DNA from: Campylobacteraceae bacterium
GTDB lineage: Bacteria > Campylobacterota > Campylobacteria > Campylobacterales > Campylobacteraceae
DNA: 16,064 bases
NCBI GenBank assembly: GCA_031276365.1
Contig: JAISNG010000058.1
Coordinates: 1 to 16,064 of the forward strand
Direction: 5' to 3'
The notes beneath the pieces were generated by a model, which had not been told where the DNA came from, did not search any database, and saw only the letters and a program-made list of their open reading frames with translations. The position numbers were made by a program, and so were the translations under genes. Positions 7,908-14,175 of this stretch are shown here, in pieces. Numbering within the stretch: the stretch's first letter is position 1; each line of letters starts with the position of its first letter.

Positions 7908-8765
7908 TTATTTTTCCTCTTCAGTTTTTATAATCGTCTCAACAATCGCATCTGTATATAAGCCAAACCCAGCGCTCTCATGTCCTTCAAAACGATAAGT
8001 TCCACCGCTTCCCAAAATCTCATTTTTATGTATGAAACTGAAAAACAGAGTGTCATAATAGCGCATTTTCGAGTAAAACAGAGGCGCTATGACAAAGTTT
8101 TGATAAGATATTTTGCTGGCTTCAGAATACAATTTTACAAGTTCGTCCTGTATTGGTTTAGGTGAAATATCCATGACTGCGGATATCTCCTCTTTTTTTT
8201 CTATTTTGGCGAGCAGCTTAAGCCATTTTTCGTCTATTTTCAATATCTCCTCAAGTTCGCCGTTTTGAAAAATACTCAAGGGAACACCCAATATTTTTGA
8301 TATGATTTTTGGAATTTTGATATTGCTAAGATACAAAAGCGGCGATATATTAAAACTCTCAAAAACTTTAGCGGCGGCATCCATGCAAAGAGTTAAATTG
8401 CTCTCTCCTATAAATTCTGCGCCTATCTGATTAATCTCCGTGCTTGGATAATGAAAAACAGGCTGAATATAAAACCACTTTTTCTGTTTCGTCGCGCGCC
8501 CAAGTCTTCTTGTTATAATTCTCACAACATCAAGAGTACTATCTGCTCTTAAAGATATGATGTGATTTGAGGCATCGGAAAATCTTATCAATTTTCTCTC
8601 ATCTACGCTTTGGTGTTGGTGGTATGAAAAAAATGGGGTTATAATCTCTTCAAAACCCTCTTTGCATAAAATATCGCTCGCAACCGTTTCTATTTCGCGT
8701 TTAAGCTTTGCGCTTTTTGCAAAGTAGAGTTTGCTGCCCTGTGGTATTTCATGCTCGTAAATCAC
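7908..8765 (-). CDS. hisZ: ATP phosphoribosyltransferase regulatory subunit (HisZ-like, class II tRNA-synthetase-like)
   Basis: HisZ is a histidyl-tRNA-synthetase paralogue that lacks aminoacylation activity and forms a complex with short-form HisG, the first enzyme of histidine biosynthesis. The 285-residue product is a bare class II synthetase catalytic core without an anticodon-binding domain. The motif-2-like stretch SLRADSTLDVVRI (71-83) and FHYPSTEINQIGAEFIGES (104-122) are typical of HisS/HisZ. The C-terminal glycine-rich segment GSGGTYRFEG replaces the GGRYD-type motif of true synthetases. I see no histidine A/B-site motif (RGLDYY-like), which argues against a real HisRS. The start is GTG overlapping the aminotransferase stop (GTGA, 8762-8765). 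The upstream AAAGG is modest, so coupling is likely. Its presence implies a short-form HisG elsewhere in the genome. The family is fairly certain, and the regulatory role is taken from the family. Confidence 0.8.
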   Translation of the reverse strand: MIYEHEIPQGSKLYFAKSAKLKREIETVASDILCKEGFEEIITPFFSYHQHQSVDERKLIRFSDASNHIISLRADSTLDVVRIITRRLGRATKQKKWFYIQPVFHYPSTEINQIGAEFIGESNLTLCMDAAAKVFESFNISPLLYLSNIKIPKIISKILGVPLSIFQNGELEEILKIDEKWLKLLAKIEKKEEISAVMDISPKPIQDELVKLYSEASKISYQNFVIAPLFYSKMRYYDTLFFSFIHKNEILGSGGTYRFEGHESAGFGLYTDAIVETIIKTEEEK

Positions 8766-9874
8766 TTTACGCCTTTGAAAAATTTTGAAACAAAAACGCG
8801 GTTTGCCGCGCCGTCATACGCTCTTTCTCCAAGTTCGTCAAGCGCTAATTCAACAGCATTCAACGCCCACGCTATCTCGTATGGAGCTATCAAACCCATG
8901 TTATTTATGCGGAAAAGTTTATCTTTAAGCTCATCTTGACCGCCCGCGATATTCACGCCGTATCTTTTCTTAGCAACAGCTCTTATCTCTTTGGCTCTTT
9001 CGTGATAAACCGTATTCATCGCAAGCGCTGGAGATTTGGGATATATTTTAAGTCCTATCGCTTCCAACGCCGCCTTTGCACTCAAAGCCCTTGTTTTTGT
9101 ATCTTCGTAAAATTTCTCAAATCCCTCTTTCTCTATCAGCTCAAGCATAGCTCTAAGTCCGATGATAAGCGTTGTTGCAGCAGTATAAGCAGTGGTGTTT
9201 TTGCGTTGGCTTTTGAGTTCTGATGCGAGATTGAAATAAAAACCACGCGGAGCGCTTTCTATTTTTTTCACAGCAGCCCCGCTAAGTCCTATCATAGCAA
9301 GTCCTGGGGGAAGCATGAAAGCTTTTTGGCTTCCTGTGATAAGAACATCTATATGCGCGGTATCTATCTTTTCAACACCGACCGCCGTTATACCGTCTGC
9401 GATTACCATAATATCTTTATTGATACTTTTTACAGCTTTAGCGATGCCTTCCACGTCATGGCGAAGTCCGCCAGCGCTTTCGCATATTTGTATGCAAAGC
9501 ACGTCAATTTCGGGATTTTTATCTATTTCGCGCAGTATGTCCTCAATACTTGCAGGAGTATCCCAACTATATTTTAATTCTGTACAGGCAATATCGAAAG
9601 CTTTACAGATTTTGCCAAATCTCTCGCCGAATTTTCCGGCATTTATACTTAAAGCGCGCGATTTGCAAAGATTTGTAACTGCCGCTTCCATGGCGCCAGT
9701 TCCGCTTGAAGCGAGCATAAGAACTTCGGGCATATTCATTATTTTGATTAATTTTTCTCTGACTGTTTTAAAAATCTCTTCAAACTCAGGCGTTCTGTGG
9801 TGAATAGTCGGAACGCTCATAGCAGCCCTTATAACTTCGGGTGTTGGAGTGGGTCCTGGTGTAAAAAGTAACAT
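8762..9874 (-). CDS. Class V PLP-dependent aminotransferase (serine-pyruvate / alanine-glyoxylate type)
   Basis: This 370-residue fold-type I aminotransferase has the N-terminal substrate signature LLFTPGPTPTPEVI, SSGTGAMEA (about 56-64) for the PLP phosphate, the PLP ring-nitrogen aspartate in VIADGITAVG (D160) and the Schiff-base lysine in ITGSQKAF (K184). The family includes serine-glyoxylate, serine-pyruvate and some phosphoserine-type aminotransferases, so the amino donor cannot be decided from sequence alone. A TTG at 9880 would extend it by two residues, but a TAAGG at 9882-9886 lies 7 nt from the ATG at 9874 and only 1 nt from the TTG, so 9874 is the better start. It heads the group that continues with hisZ and purA. 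The roughly 145-nt region upstream holds a terminator of the preceding gene and an A+T-rich stretch, but only weak -10 candidates (for example TAAAAT at 9903-9908). Confidence 0.85.
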   Translation of the reverse strand: MLLFTPGPTPTPEVIRAAMSVPTIHHRTPEFEEIFKTVREKLIKIMNMPEVLMLASSGTGAMEAAVTNLCKSRALSINAGKFGERFGKICKAFDIACTELKYSWDTPASIEDILREIDKNPEIDVLCIQICESAGGLRHDVEGIAKAVKSINKDIMVIADGITAVGVEKIDTAHIDVLITGSQKAFMLPPGLAMIGLSGAAVKKIESAPRGFYFNLASELKSQRKNTTAYTAATTLIIGLRAMLELIEKEGFEKFYEDTKTRALSAKAALEAIGLKIYPKSPALAMNTVYHERAKEIRAVAKKRYGVNIAGGQDELKDKLFRINNMGLIAPYEIAWALNAVELALDELGERAYDGAANRVFVSKFFKGVK

Positions 9875-9990
9875 TTCCAAGCCTTAAAAAAAATAAGCGT
9901 ATATTTTAACGCAACAATCCTTGTTTTGAGTTGAGAGAGTAAATTTTTATCAGAGGAAAACAATCTTTAAAATCACGGGGAATTAAACAC

Positions 9991-10013
9991 GAGAGCGCAA
10001 TGAGTGCGCTCTT
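9991..10013 (-). terminator. Hairpin terminator after the outer-membrane protein gene
   Basis: A perfect 8-bp stem AGAGCGCA / TGCGCTCT (9992-9999 with 10005-10012, plus a G-T pair outside) encloses a 5-nt loop, 11 nt after the stop codon at 10024. On the minus strand it is followed by GTGTTTAATT, a weak T-rich tail, so it may be an inefficient terminator or a 3'-end stabiliser. It separates this gene from the aminotransferase downstream. Confidence 0.65.
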
Positions 10014-10023
10014 ATACTTCAGG

Positions 10024-10581
10024 TCAAAATTTGTAGCCGACGTTAAGGAGATACGTGTTATTTGGTTGAACCTTTGCATTAAAATTATAGCCCGAATACC
10101 TCATGCCTCCTTCCGCTTCGCCGAATATACGCTGCCTAAACTCTGCACCGATAAAAAAATGTTCAAACTCTGCATTTACACCAAGATTTACAGTGCCAAA
10201 AAGTCCGCTCTCATCAAAAAAGCCAGACTCTTCGTAGCTAAACATACCAAGACCAAGTCCTATAAACGGTTTGGCGATATCAAAACCTTCATAAACATAC
10301 GCGCCGCTTGCCATAATATAGTTAGCATCGCAATCTTCGCAATTGATATTTGTGTAAGAGAGTCCGAATTGTGCATTTGGCATACGGTATCCGCCGTATA
10401 TCTCAAATGTGCCGCCGCTATCCGAATTACTTGAACTAAAACCAGCTGCAGACACTTCCGTATCTAAATTTGTTGAACCTAAACCGAGTTTTGCGACAAA
10501 TCCGATATCTGCCGCAAAAAGCGTACCACAAGAAAAACAAGCGGCAACAGCCGCAGTTAAAATCTTTGTTTTGGAACACAT
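10024..10581 (-). CDS. Small outer-membrane beta-barrel protein (OprF/OmpW/OMP_b-brl type), function unknown
   Basis: This 185-residue secreted protein starts MCSKTKILTAAVAACFSCG and has a predicted signal peptide cut after LFA (residue 23). The mature part alternates polar and hydrophobic residues in about eight strands, is rich in Gly, Tyr and Phe, and ends YLLNVGYKF, whose terminal Phe fits the BAM recognition signal. It looks like an 8-stranded barrel, but its role (porin, adhesin, structural) cannot be told. The start is set by AGGAGG at 10586-10591, 4 nt from the ATG. A longer frame upstream would add an implausible N-terminus lying inside the leader. There are two oddities: the signal peptide contains VAAC, a possible lipobox, and the mature part has a CEDC pair at 81-84 in a loop. 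A lipoprotein is less likely given the short hydrophobic core before that cysteine. It is divergent from an HTH regulator that may control it. Confidence 0.75.
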   Translation of the reverse strand: MCSKTKILTAAVAACFSCGTLFAADIGFVAKLGLGSTNLDTEVSAAGFSSSNSDSGGTFEIYGGYRMPNAQFGLSYTNINCEDCDANYIMASGAYVYEGFDIAKPFIGLGLGMFSYEESGFFDESGLFGTVNLGVNAEFEHFFIGAEFRQRIFGEAEGGMRYSGYNFNAKVQPNNTYLLNVGYKF

Positions 10582-10605
10582 TGTTCCTCCTTTAAAAATT
10601 AAATT

Positions 10606-10647
10606 AAAAAAAACCTCTTTTAGAGGCAACGCTTTTAAAAATACCTC
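10606..10647 (-). promoter_or_regulatory. Possible attenuator in the leader of the outer-membrane protein gene
   Basis: On the minus strand, CCTCT-AAA-AGAGG (10626-10614) is followed by eight T residues (10613-10606), which is an intrinsic terminator, yet it lies between the promoter and the start codon of the gene at 10581. An upstream GAGG (10647-10644) is complementary to the same CCTC and would compete with the AGAGG arm. Element 1 can therefore pair with 2 (antiterminator) or 2 with 3 (terminator). The stems are short, so this is suggestive only. Confidence 0.45.
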
Positions 10648-10675
10648 AAAAAAAAACCAAAAACTTGCCAAGCAT

Positions 10676-10703
10676 AATATAACTTCACCATGGTAAATTG
10701 CAA
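10676..10703 (-). promoter_or_regulatory. Predicted promoter of the outer-membrane protein gene
   Basis: The minus strand reads TTGCAA at 10703-10698, a 16-nt spacer, then TATATT at 10681-10676. Transcription would start near 10669 and give a leader of about 88 nt that contains the terminator-like hairpin. The spacer holds a near-palindrome that could be an operator. Confidence 0.5.
10684..10697. promoter_or_regulatory. Near-perfect 14-bp palindrome, candidate operator
   Basis: TTCACCATGGTAAA matches its own reverse complement at 6 of 7 paired positions (only the C/A pair fails). It fills almost exactly the spacer between the predicted -35 and -10 boxes of the outer-membrane gene promoter. 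It also lies 35 bp upstream of the -10 box of the divergent regulator gene, so a bound protein could affect both. Confidence 0.4.
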
Positions 10704-10731
10704 AAAAATTATATCCAACTTAAGCTTTCAG

Positions 10732-10737
10732 TATAAT
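10732..10737 (+). promoter_or_regulatory. Predicted -10 box of the HTH regulator gene
   Basis: A perfect TATAAT lies about 22 nt upstream of the TTG start, with AGGGA in between as ribosome binding site. An A/T-rich stretch (about 10702-10713) lies upstream in place of a clear -35 box. The promoter faces away from that of the outer-membrane protein gene. Confidence 0.55.
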
Positions 10738-10759
10738 TAATCACTATAGGGAAGCGATT

Positions 10760-11020
10760 TTGGATAAATTTTATATTGAGCCAATTGATTTTACAGATGA
10801 TGAGATAAGAAATTTTTATAAAAACATCGGTGAAAAAGTTAAAAAAATAAGAGCAGAAAAAAATGTCAGTCAATTGGAGCTTGCCCTTGCTATCGGCTTT
10901 AAAACCGTCTCATCAGTAGCTAAACCAGAAATCCTTATAGACAATAAGCATTTCAATCTTGAACATTTATATAAAATAGCGAAAGTTTTAGAAGTAGATA
11001 TAAAATATTTTTTTGAGTAG
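10760..11020 (+). CDS. Small XRE-family helix-turn-helix regulator
   Basis: This 86-residue protein is essentially one HTH domain (about 20-80). The pattern IGEKVKKIRAEKNVSQLELA..IGFKTVSSVAKPE is the XRE/Cro type, followed by HLYKIAKVLEVDIKYFF, the usual ending of this fold. No ligand domain is present, so it could be a simple repressor or activator. The start is TTG with AGGGA 7 nt upstream; the nearby ATGs are out of frame, so no better start exists. It is the only plus-strand gene here, divergent from the outer-membrane protein gene and convergent with the ribosomal operon. No toxin partner is next to it, which argues against a classical toxin-antitoxin antitoxin. Confidence 0.8.
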   Translation: MDKFYIEPIDFTDDEIRNFYKNIGEKVKKIRAEKNVSQLELALAIGFKTVSSVAKPEILIDNKHFNLEHLYKIAKVLEVDIKYFFE

Positions 11021-11110
11021 ATAGATTGTGGTTTGGTTTTCACGAATGCAAAATTTAACTTACATGCAAGCAGAAACTTCGCGTATATTTTTAAGATAAG
11101 ATTTTGAATA

Positions 11111-11130
11111 AATCCCCCAAAAGGGGGATT
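11111..11130 (-). terminator. Strong terminator of the rpmJ-rplQ operon
   Basis: A perfect 8-bp inverted repeat AATCCCCC / GGGGGATT with an AAAA (minus strand TTTT) loop lies 10 nt after the rplQ stop. On the minus strand it runs into ATTTATTC. Because the repeat is symmetric it might also slow transcription arriving from the HTH gene on the plus strand, though the plus-strand flank lacks a T-run. Confidence 0.8.
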
Positions 11131-11139
11131 GAAGAAGAG

Positions 11140-11490
11140 TTAAACTAACTCTATAAATGCCATTTCAGCGGCATCGCCGTGGCGTACTCTTGTCTTGATA
11201 ATCCTTGTATAACCGCCGTTTCGCTCAAGATACTTCGGAGCTATTTCGGTTACAAGTTTTTTTACCGACTCTTTGTCCTGCAAGACGGCAAATATCGCTC
11301 TGTGTGCGTTTGAATCGCCTTTTTTTGCTCTTGTGATAAGTTTTTCAACAAAACCTCTAAGCTCTTTTGCTTTCGGAAGAGTCGTCTCTATCTTTTCACT
11401 TTTGATGATGGCGATAGTCAAATTTTTCAAAAGCGCGCCTCTGTGAGCAGAAGTGCGTCCGAGTTTTCTATATCCATGTCTATGTCTCAT
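11140..11490 (-). CDS. rplQ: 50S ribosomal protein L17
   Basis: L17 is a large-subunit protein near the exit tunnel. The 116 residues start MRHRHGYRKLGRTSAHR, the family's N-terminal signature, and continue through ALLKNLTIAIIKSEKIETT to RIIKTRVRHGDAAEMAFIELV at the end, all typical. The ATG has AAGGA 6 nt upstream, at the end of rpoA. It is last in the operon and followed by a strong terminator. Identification is firm. Confidence 0.98.
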   Translation of the reverse strand: MRHRHGYRKLGRTSAHRGALLKNLTIAIIKSEKIETTLPKAKELRGFVEKLITRAKKGDSNAHRAIFAVLQDKESVKKLVTEIAPKYLERNGGYTRIIKTRVRHGDAAEMAFIELV

Positions 11491-11499
11491 TGATTTTCC

Positions 11500-12492
11500 T
11501 TATTTCGCTTTTAATTCGCTGACTTTTTTTATCAAAAACTCAGCATCTTCGGAGGAGAGGCTTCCGACAGGAAATCCTATCTCTTCCATGACGGCTTTTA
11601 TCTCATCAAAAGATTTCTTGCCCAAATTTTTCAAGCCTTTGAGTTCGCTGTCGCTTAAAAGCGCAATCTCCGCAACATACTTCATCTGCGCTTTTTCAAG
11701 CGAATTGAAGCTTCTTGCGCTCAAATTCAGTTCGCTGATATTTTGCAGAAGAATGGCAAATTTACCTGCATCCGAATCTTGAACGCCAATACTTGCGTCA
11801 AGTACGTTGTTAAACACCCTCATCTGTTCATACATGGCTTTCAAAGAGTGCTTAAAAGCGTCTATCGGAGATATCTGCCCGTCTGTTTCTATAGTGAATA
11901 CCACCTTTTCATAGTCAGGATTGTCCTCAATAAGGATATTTTCAATATCATACATAGCTTTTTTCACAGGCGTAAAAAATGCGTCAAGCACTATAAAACC
12001 ATCGCTCGCATGCTCTCTTATTATCTCGCTCGGCACATATCCGATGCCGCGCTCTATAACAACTTCAAAGTTAATCTCCGCATCTTCGTTGATAGTCGCA
12101 AGGTGAATCTCAGGCGTTACTATATCGACTTCTTCATTTATAAGGTCTGCACCCTTAATCTCTTTTTGACCCTTGAATGAATAGTTTACTACCACTTTCG
12201 GACTGTCGTTTTTTATCTTGAAACGGATAGCTTTCAGGTTGATAATAAAATTTGCCACATCTTCAAACATGCCTCTTATACTGTCAAATTCATGCGCAAC
12301 ACCGTCTATTTTGACCGATGTCGGAGCGAAACCGACAGTGCTTGCATACAGCAAACGACGAAGCGGGTGGGCCAGCGTTATACCAAATCCTGCTTCAAAA
12401 GGATATGCGCTGATTTTAAGCCTATTTTCGCCTATATTTTCTATTGCCAGTTCTGTCGGAACATAAGCTGACGTGTTAATTTTTGTCATCAT
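11500..12492 (-). CDS. rpoA: DNA-directed RNA polymerase alpha subunit
   Basis: The alpha dimer starts RNA polymerase assembly and its C-terminal domain contacts UP elements and activators. The 330-residue product has the N-terminal dimerisation domain (about 10-235, with ITLAHPLRRLLYAS at 38-51), a linker, and the C-terminal domain (about 245-312) with NLSARSFNSL and LKNLGKKSFDEIK. R260 and N263 match E. coli R265 and N268, the DNA-contacting residues, so UP-element recognition should be retained. Two ATG codons start the frame. AAGGAG is 7 nt from the first, which I took. The gene is 9 nt upstream of rplQ and 14 nt downstream of rpsD. Confidence 0.98.
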   Translation of the reverse strand: MMTKINTSAYVPTELAIENIGENRLKISAYPFEAGFGITLAHPLRRLLYASTVGFAPTSVKIDGVAHEFDSIRGMFEDVANFIINLKAIRFKIKNDSPKVVVNYSFKGQKEIKGADLINEEVDIVTPEIHLATINEDAEINFEVVIERGIGYVPSEIIREHASDGFIVLDAFFTPVKKAMYDIENILIEDNPDYEKVVFTIETDGQISPIDAFKHSLKAMYEQMRVFNNVLDASIGVQDSDAGKFAILLQNISELNLSARSFNSLEKAQMKYVAEIALLSDSELKGLKNLGKKSFDEIKAVMEEIGFPVGSLSSEDAEFLIKKVSELKAK

Positions 12493-12506
12493 GTATGCGC
12501 TCCTTA

Positions 12507-13133
12507 TTATTTAGAGTAGAGCTCTATAATCAATCTCTCCTCTATCGGAATGATAACCTCTGCTCTTTCGGGCAGTCTTGTGAAAATGCCGAATACCTTC
12601 TCCTTATCCACATCTACCCATGAAACTATGCCCGTTTGCGCGGTAAGTTCAAGCGCTCTTTGAATTTGAGTATTTTTTTTGCTCTTTTCGCAAACCTCTA
12701 TCTTTTGACCCGCACGGACTCTGTATGATGGTATGTCAACTCTCTCGCCATCTACCAAAATATGTCCATGCGTTACTATCTGCCTTGCAAATCGCCTTGT
12801 AGTTGCAAAACCCATTCTATAAACAACATTATCAAGTCTCTGCTCAATAAATGTTATAAGGTTTTCGCCCGTATTTCCCTCTTTTCTAGCAGCGTCTGCA
12901 AAGAGTTTGCCAAACTGTCTCTCGGAGATTCCATACATAAATTTTGCTTTTTGTTTCTCTTTTAACTGCAATCCGTATTCGCTTAGTTTTGCTCTTCTTT
13001 GTCCATGCTGACCCGGAGCGTAAGGACGTTTATCAAGCGCGCTTTTGCCTGAAAGCCTTCTTTCGCCTTTTAGAGCAAGGCTTACTCCCAATCTTCTTTC
13101 AAGTTTTTCAACTGGTCCTCTATATCTTGACAT
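12507..13133 (-). CDS. rpsD: 30S ribosomal protein S4 (zinc-free form)
   Basis: S4 starts assembly of the small-subunit body by binding 16S rRNA. In E. coli it also represses its own operon by binding a pseudoknot in the leader. The 208 residues include the N-terminal domain (RRLGVSLALKGERR, YAPGQHGQRR) and the S4 RNA-binding domain (about 98-160, RLDNVVYRMGFATTRRFARQ). The N-terminus lacks the zinc-binding cysteines of the C+ form. The start has AGGAG 7 nt upstream. It lies inside the operon whose leader (14041-14163) is highly structured, so it is a natural candidate for feedback control there (inference). Confidence 0.98.
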   Translation of the reverse strand: MSRYRGPVEKLERRLGVSLALKGERRLSGKSALDKRPYAPGQHGQRRAKLSEYGLQLKEKQKAKFMYGISERQFGKLFADAARKEGNTGENLITFIEQRLDNVVYRMGFATTRRFARQIVTHGHILVDGERVDIPSYRVRAGQKIEVCEKSKKNTQIQRALELTAQTGIVSWVDVDKEKVFGIFTRLPERAEVIIPIEERLIIELYSK

Positions 13134-13151
13134 CTTTAATCTCCTGATTTA

Positions 13152-13544
13152 TTATACGCGGCGTCTTTTTGGAGGGCGGCAGCCGTTATGAGGCAGAGGC
13201 GTAATATCTTTTAAGAAAAGTACGCGTATGCCTTCGCTTGCTCCTATACTCTTTATGGCTGTTTCACGACCAGACCCTGGTCCTTGAACTTTAATGCCAA
13301 CCTCTTTTATCCCATGCTCTTTTGCTTTATTAAGCGCATCTTCCACCGCTTGCTGTGCCGCGTATGGAGTTGATTTTTTGCTGCCTTTAAAGCCAAGAGA
13401 GCCTGCGCTGCTCCAAGCTATAACATTTCCCATCTCATCAGCAACCGTTACGACAGTATTGTTAAATGTAGCGGAAACATATATAACGCCTTTGGCGATA
13501 TTTTTCTTTACAACTTTTTTTCTTGCAACTTTCTGTTTTGCCAT
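13152..13544 (-). CDS. rpsK: 30S ribosomal protein S11
   Basis: S11 lies in the platform of the small subunit. The 130-residue product has a basic N-terminus (KQKVARKKVVKKNIAKG), then VSATFNNTVVTVAD, AWSSAGSLGFKGSKKSTPYAAQ, GPGSGRE and the end HNGCRPPKRRRV, all family signatures. AGGAC lies 6 nt before the ATG. It is 9 nt downstream of rpsM and 18 nt upstream of rpsD. Confidence 0.98.
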   Translation of the reverse strand: MAKQKVARKKVVKKNIAKGVIYVSATFNNTVVTVADEMGNVIAWSSAGSLGFKGSKKSTPYAAQQAVEDALNKAKEHGIKEVGIKVQGPGSGRETAIKSIGASEGIRVLFLKDITPLPHNGCRPPKRRRV

Positions 13545-13553
13545 ATTAATGTC

Positions 13554-13922
13554 CTAACTTGCTTTTGAGCCAACGGTCTTCTTTTTGCCCTTGCGGGTTC
13601 TTGCGTTGGTCTTTGTTTTTTGTCCGCGCACAGGAAGTCCTTTTCTGTGTCTTATGCCGCGGTAACTTCCTATATCCATGAGCGACTTGATGTTCATGGC
13701 GACACTCTTTCTCAAATCACCCTCTACGGTGAAACGATTTTGGATTTCATTTCTTATGGCAGCAGCCTCATCTTCGCTGAGTTCTTGAACTCTTTTGTTG
13801 TATGAGATGCCGGTTGCATCCAAAATCAAACGTGAAGTATGAAGACCAATGCCGTAAATATAGGTTAGTCCGTACTCAATGCGTTTTTTATTGGGTAAAT
13901 CTACACCTGCAATTCTTGCCAT
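13554..13922 (-). CDS. rpsM: 30S ribosomal protein S13
   Basis: S13 is in the small-subunit head and contacts the P-site tRNA through its C-terminal tail. The 122 residues show MARIAGVDLPNKKR at the start, a helix-two-turn-helix GIGLHTSRLIL, GSYRGIRHRKGLPVRGQ(K)T near 88-104 and a basic tail TNARTRKGKKKT. AAGGA is 7 nt before the ATG. The gene begins 4 nt after the rpmJ stop. Confidence 0.98.
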   Translation of the reverse strand: MARIAGVDLPNKKRIEYGLTYIYGIGLHTSRLILDATGISYNKRVQELSEDEAAAIRNEIQNRFTVEGDLRKSVAMNIKSLMDIGSYRGIRHRKGLPVRGQKTKTNARTRKGKKKTVGSKAS

Positions 13923-13926
13923 CTAC

Positions 13927-14040
13927 TTATCCTTGTCTTTGCTTATGTTTTGGATTTGCGCAAATAACTCTTACGACGCCTTTACGCTTAATCACCTTGC
14001 ACTTATCGCACATCATCTTTACAGAAGGGCGCACTTTCAT
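13927..14040 (-). CDS. rpmJ: 50S ribosomal protein L36
   Basis: L36 is the smallest large-subunit protein, a zinc ribbon. The 37-residue product starts MKVRPSVKMMCDKCKVIK and has C11, C14, C27 and H32, the complete C+ metal-binding set. GGGAG lies 6 nt before the ATG. It is the first gene after the promoter and structured leader, so any leader control would act first on this start and then, by coupling, on rpsM only 4 nt further on. Confidence 0.97.
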   Translation of the reverse strand: MKVRPSVKMMCDKCKVIKRKGVVRVICANPKHKQRQG

Positions 14041-14163
14041 TCTCTTCTCCCAAATTTATTCCACTTGAGTAAACGGAAGAGGTTTGAAGAAAATATTTCA
14101 AACCAATTATTGAAAAAATAAGTGGTAATTTTTTCAATAATTCTTCACGCAGTCTTACAAAAA
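14041..14163 (-). promoter_or_regulatory. Structured 5' leader of the ribosomal protein/rpoA operon, candidate autoregulatory RNA
   Basis: The predicted leader is about 120 nt with four pairing elements, read on the minus strand. P1 is a perfect 15-bp stem (14142-14128 with 14119-14105) and its 8-nt loop reads TACCACTT. P2 is a perfect 8-bp stem directly abutting it (14104-14097 with 14088-14081) with loop ATATTTTC. The P1 loop bases CCACTT (14125-14120) are the exact complement of AAGTGG at 14066-14061, allowing a 6-bp pseudoknot that ends about 10 nt before the GGGAG ribosome binding site. A further CTCTTC (14081-14076) can pair with GAAGAG (14047-14042), which lies between the Shine-Dalgarno and the ATG. 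The E. coli alpha operon leader, bound by S4, is also a pseudoknot, but I see no sequence similarity to it. The base complementarity is visible; RNA folding and S4 binding are inferred. Confidence 0.55.
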
Positions 14164-14169
14164 GGGCTA

Positions 14170-14175
14170 ATTATA
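14170..14175 (-). promoter_or_regulatory. Predicted -10 box of the rpmJ-rplQ operon
   Basis: The minus strand reads TTTTTTGTATAATTAGCCC: a perfect TATAAT with a T-rich stretch upstream and no -35 box, the usual style in this phylum. It lies 20 nt after the infA stop, so the ribosomal protein/rpoA genes have their own start in addition to any read-through from secY-map-infA. Confidence 0.65.

Noticed and set aside
7908..8765. True histidyl-tRNA synthetase
   Set aside because: It is too short, lacks an anticodon-binding domain and the histidine-binding motifs, and fits HisZ better.
10582..10671. N-terminal extension of the outer-membrane protein from a TTG at 10671 (MASFWFFFEVF...)
   Set aside because: It would overlap the leader hairpin and T-run, lacks a ribosome binding site, and would bury a good signal peptide that begins at an ATG with AGGAGG upstream.
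10760..11020. HTH gene as the antitoxin of a toxin-antitoxin pair
   Set aside because: No small toxin-like gene adjoins it. The neighbours are a secreted barrel protein (divergent) and ribosomal protein L17 (convergent).
11021..11110. Possible small gene or RNA between the HTH gene and the L17 terminator
   Set aside because: No open frame with a ribosome binding site, and only a short ATGCAA direct repeat, which is likely to be chance in AT-rich DNA.
14105..14142. 15-bp inverted repeat as a simple terminator of infA
   Set aside because: The stem is almost wholly A/T with no GC core, and it lies after a good promoter for the next operon. A leader element is the better reading, though a weak dual role is not excluded.
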